Of a stretch of DNA of 64,000 bases, positions 62,475 to 64,000 are shown one piece after another. The stretch lies in contig JASKMD010000026.1 in NCBI GenBank assembly GCA_030144725.1, forward strand, positions 5,410,640 to 5,474,639. The letters are read 5' to 3'. Within the stretch, counting starts at the first letter, position 1; each line of letters begins with the position of its first letter. Origin of the DNA: Haematococcus lacustris (Eukaryota; Chlorophyta; Chlorophyceae; Chlamydomonadales; Haematococcaceae). The notes beneath the pieces were generated by a model. It had not been told where the DNA came from. It worked only from the letters and a program-made list of their open reading frames with translations, and ran no database searches. The position numbers were made by a program, and so were the translations under genes.

Positions 62475-64000
62475 CTATTTGGCATTAGCAGTGGCCAGCT
62501 TGCCCTTGCCCTGCCCCTTATCATCATCATCTGGGCGGCTGCGCTTCTGAGGCACATTGGCCCCAGCAGGTGGCCTAGAGTAGCCTGACTGTTCACGGGC
62601 CTGCTTGGCAGGCAGGTGCTTCCAAGGGCACTGAGGCTTCAGGTGATCAGGAGAATAACAGTGGTGGCAGTACTGGCCAGGCTTGACAGCCGTGGCAGCA
62701 GCAGCAGCACCAGACTTCTTGCCAGCAGCAGCAGGGGGTGGCCCTGGCCGCATGCCACCACGCCTGGGCGCAGTGCGGCCAGCAGGACGAGGAGCAATAG
62801 GTTGGCGACCAGAAAGTGGCATGCGGCCTGTTGGCGTCAGTGATCTCATGTTCAGCTTGTTCGGTGATGGCACGACCCTGCACAGCAGCCACATGGCGCT
62901 TGGAGCTGACTGCACCGGCCAGGAACACAGCATTACGCTGTGCCTGCCTGGCAGAATCAATTGCTTGGGTCAATGTCGGGTTCTGCAAGGGGACAATGTC
63001 CTTCAAGACAGTCTCACGCAGACTGGGAGACAACCCAGTGACAAACAGATTGACCAGGAGGGACTCGTCCATGCACTGCGCACCAGCAGTCAACAGGTTG
63101 TTCCTAAACGCAATGAGGTACTCAGAGAGTTCAGGATAACTGGGACCCATACGGATTGACCTGTCAAGCAGTCTGTCGCGAGCCTCAAGCATATCATCTC
63201 GCAAGTCATCGCCTGTGTACTCAAGGAAAGACGCACGTAAAAACTGCCAGGGAGGAGCAACACCTGTCTGCGCAAAATGAGCTTGCTGGACCGAAGGGTA
63301 CCAGGCATTGCGAGCAGCACCAGATAGGAAGGCAGGGAAGACAGAGACAATGTCCAAAGAATAGCGAGCACAGTGGGCCTCCAAGTCATCGCAGAAGGCC
63401 GAAGCCCTGCGGACTGATTTAGCGCAGGCATCTGTCCACTTGTCTGGGCCAGGCACAGCCTTGGCAGCCGGGACAGAAGTAGGAGCAGGGGACAGGAGGT
63501 GGTGCAAAGCGCCACCTCGTCCACCAGCAGACAGATAAGTGCCAGGAATACACGCAGGACGTGTGCCTGACCTGCTTGGGGAGGGTGTGCGCATTCCAAA
63601 CAGCCTGTCCTGATAGGAAGACGATCTACCAGGAACTAGGCTCACCTGAGCAGCCAGAGAAGACAGAGCGCGGTCCATGTTCCTCTGGCGTATGCGCAGC
63701 GAGTTCAGCTCCATTCTGGTAGCCGCCAGTTCCTCGCGAAGCTGCTCAGCCTCGTCCTCTTCTTCCTCATTTTCATCAGGCTCCTCATCCTCAACCTCCT
63801 CCTCGTCATTGAGAAGTTCGTCGTCCAGTGGGCCAGTGCCAGGACGGGAATGGTTAGCAGAAGTACCCGCAGGGTTCAGAGCTGCCTGCAGGTCTCTGCG
63901 GAAGTCGGGGTCAGTGCGAGCTAGTGCCAGCAGACCTCTGAAGTTTTCTGGGTCGGTGGATGTGCCGGCGCCAGGAGTCTCTCCAGTAGGAGTACCGTCT
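62475..64000 (-). CDS. Gypsy Gag (open at window end)
   Basis: An acidic N-terminal part (a VEDEEPDENEEEEDEAEQ stretch) is open from the window edge at 64000; the true start is outside. The capsid-like middle (CARYSLDIVSVFPAFLSGAA, WQFLRASFLEYTGDD, ESLLVNLFVTGLSPSLR) runs in one frame to about 62840. The nucleocapsid part, with a CCHC knuckle CHHCYSPDHLKPQC and a Lys/Asp-rich end, is in another frame (62475-62960). The two frames overlap by about 120-190 bp. A real 1-nt indel or a programmed shift would join them. It stops at TAG 62475-62477, in the same frame as pol. Confidence 0.85.

Larger units (their letters stand above)
57897..64000 (-). mobile_element. Ty3/gypsy chromovirus, 5' end outside the window
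   Basis: Minus-strand element: gag (62475-64000 and beyond), pol (58419-62474), polypurine tract (58134-58147) and 3' LTR (57897-58133). The pol frame is intact through the chromodomain, so the copy is young. The 5' LTR, primer site and target duplication are not in the window; the 5 bp next to the 3' LTR are GTGGG. Confidence 0.95.

Noticed and set aside
1..64000. CRISPR arrays, rRNA genes, bacterial operons
   Set aside because: No regularly spaced repeats with unique spacers, no rRNA-like stretches, and the genes have spliceosomal introns.

Overview
The window is nuclear DNA of a chlorophycean green alga, most likely of the Chlamydomonadales. The evidence is GC-rich sequence with many short GT-AG introns, genes of eukaryotic type (PRP19, the proteasome assembly factor UMP1, a tubulin tyrosine ligase-like protein, a plastid-type DUF4399 protein), Ty1/copia and Ty3/gypsy retrotransposons, and remnants of the TnpB-like Fanzor proteins common in this order. 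The genus is not fixed by the sequence; Haematococcus is a guess from the style of the Fanzor fragments.

Layout. Bases 1-31,483 are a segmentally duplicated, transposon-rich block. It carries four tandem, same-strand (minus) paralogues, here called A, B, C and D, of one multi-exon gene for a predicted secreted Ala/Ser/Thr/Gln-rich protein. D (27811-31483) gives a clean 14-exon model of about 454 aa. A (about 372-5349) and C (20931-26821) are near-identical recent duplicates with no net indel over about 4.5 kb. B (9094-17985) is split at its exon 2 acceptor by an internally deleted copia element (13568-17685, 234-bp LTRs, target duplication ACCTG). Between and inside the paralogues lie broken Fanzor copies, a hairpin-bearing dispersed repeat, minisatellites and flanking duplications.

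Bases 31,600-40,400 are mobile DNA: a copia relative whose ends are inverted copies of one LTR plus gag start, flanked by 52-bp direct repeats; an unidentified coiled-coil gene segment facing a Fanzor 3' end, a pair repeated in inverted orientation at 56.8-57.9 kb; and a 1.05-kb element with perfect 24-bp terminal inverted repeats and TA target sites.

Bases 41,241-56,737 hold four single-copy host genes: a TTLL4/5-type tubulin polyglutamylase (minus, about 17 exons), PRP19 (minus, 4 exons), UMP1/POMP (minus, 2 exons) and, divergent from it across 187 bp, a DUF4399 protein with a transit/lumenal signal (plus, 3 exons). They act in separate housekeeping processes (cilium or microtubule modification, splicing, proteasome assembly, plastid) and are not an operon.

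Bases 57,897-64,000 are a Ty3/gypsy chromovirus on the minus strand, with intact protease-RT-RNase H-integrase-chromodomain, a 237-bp 3' LTR, and a gag whose end is separated from pol by a single in-frame TAG. Its 5' end lies outside the window. Exon coordinates were worked out by hand from splice consensus, reading phase and homology, and may be off by a base or two.
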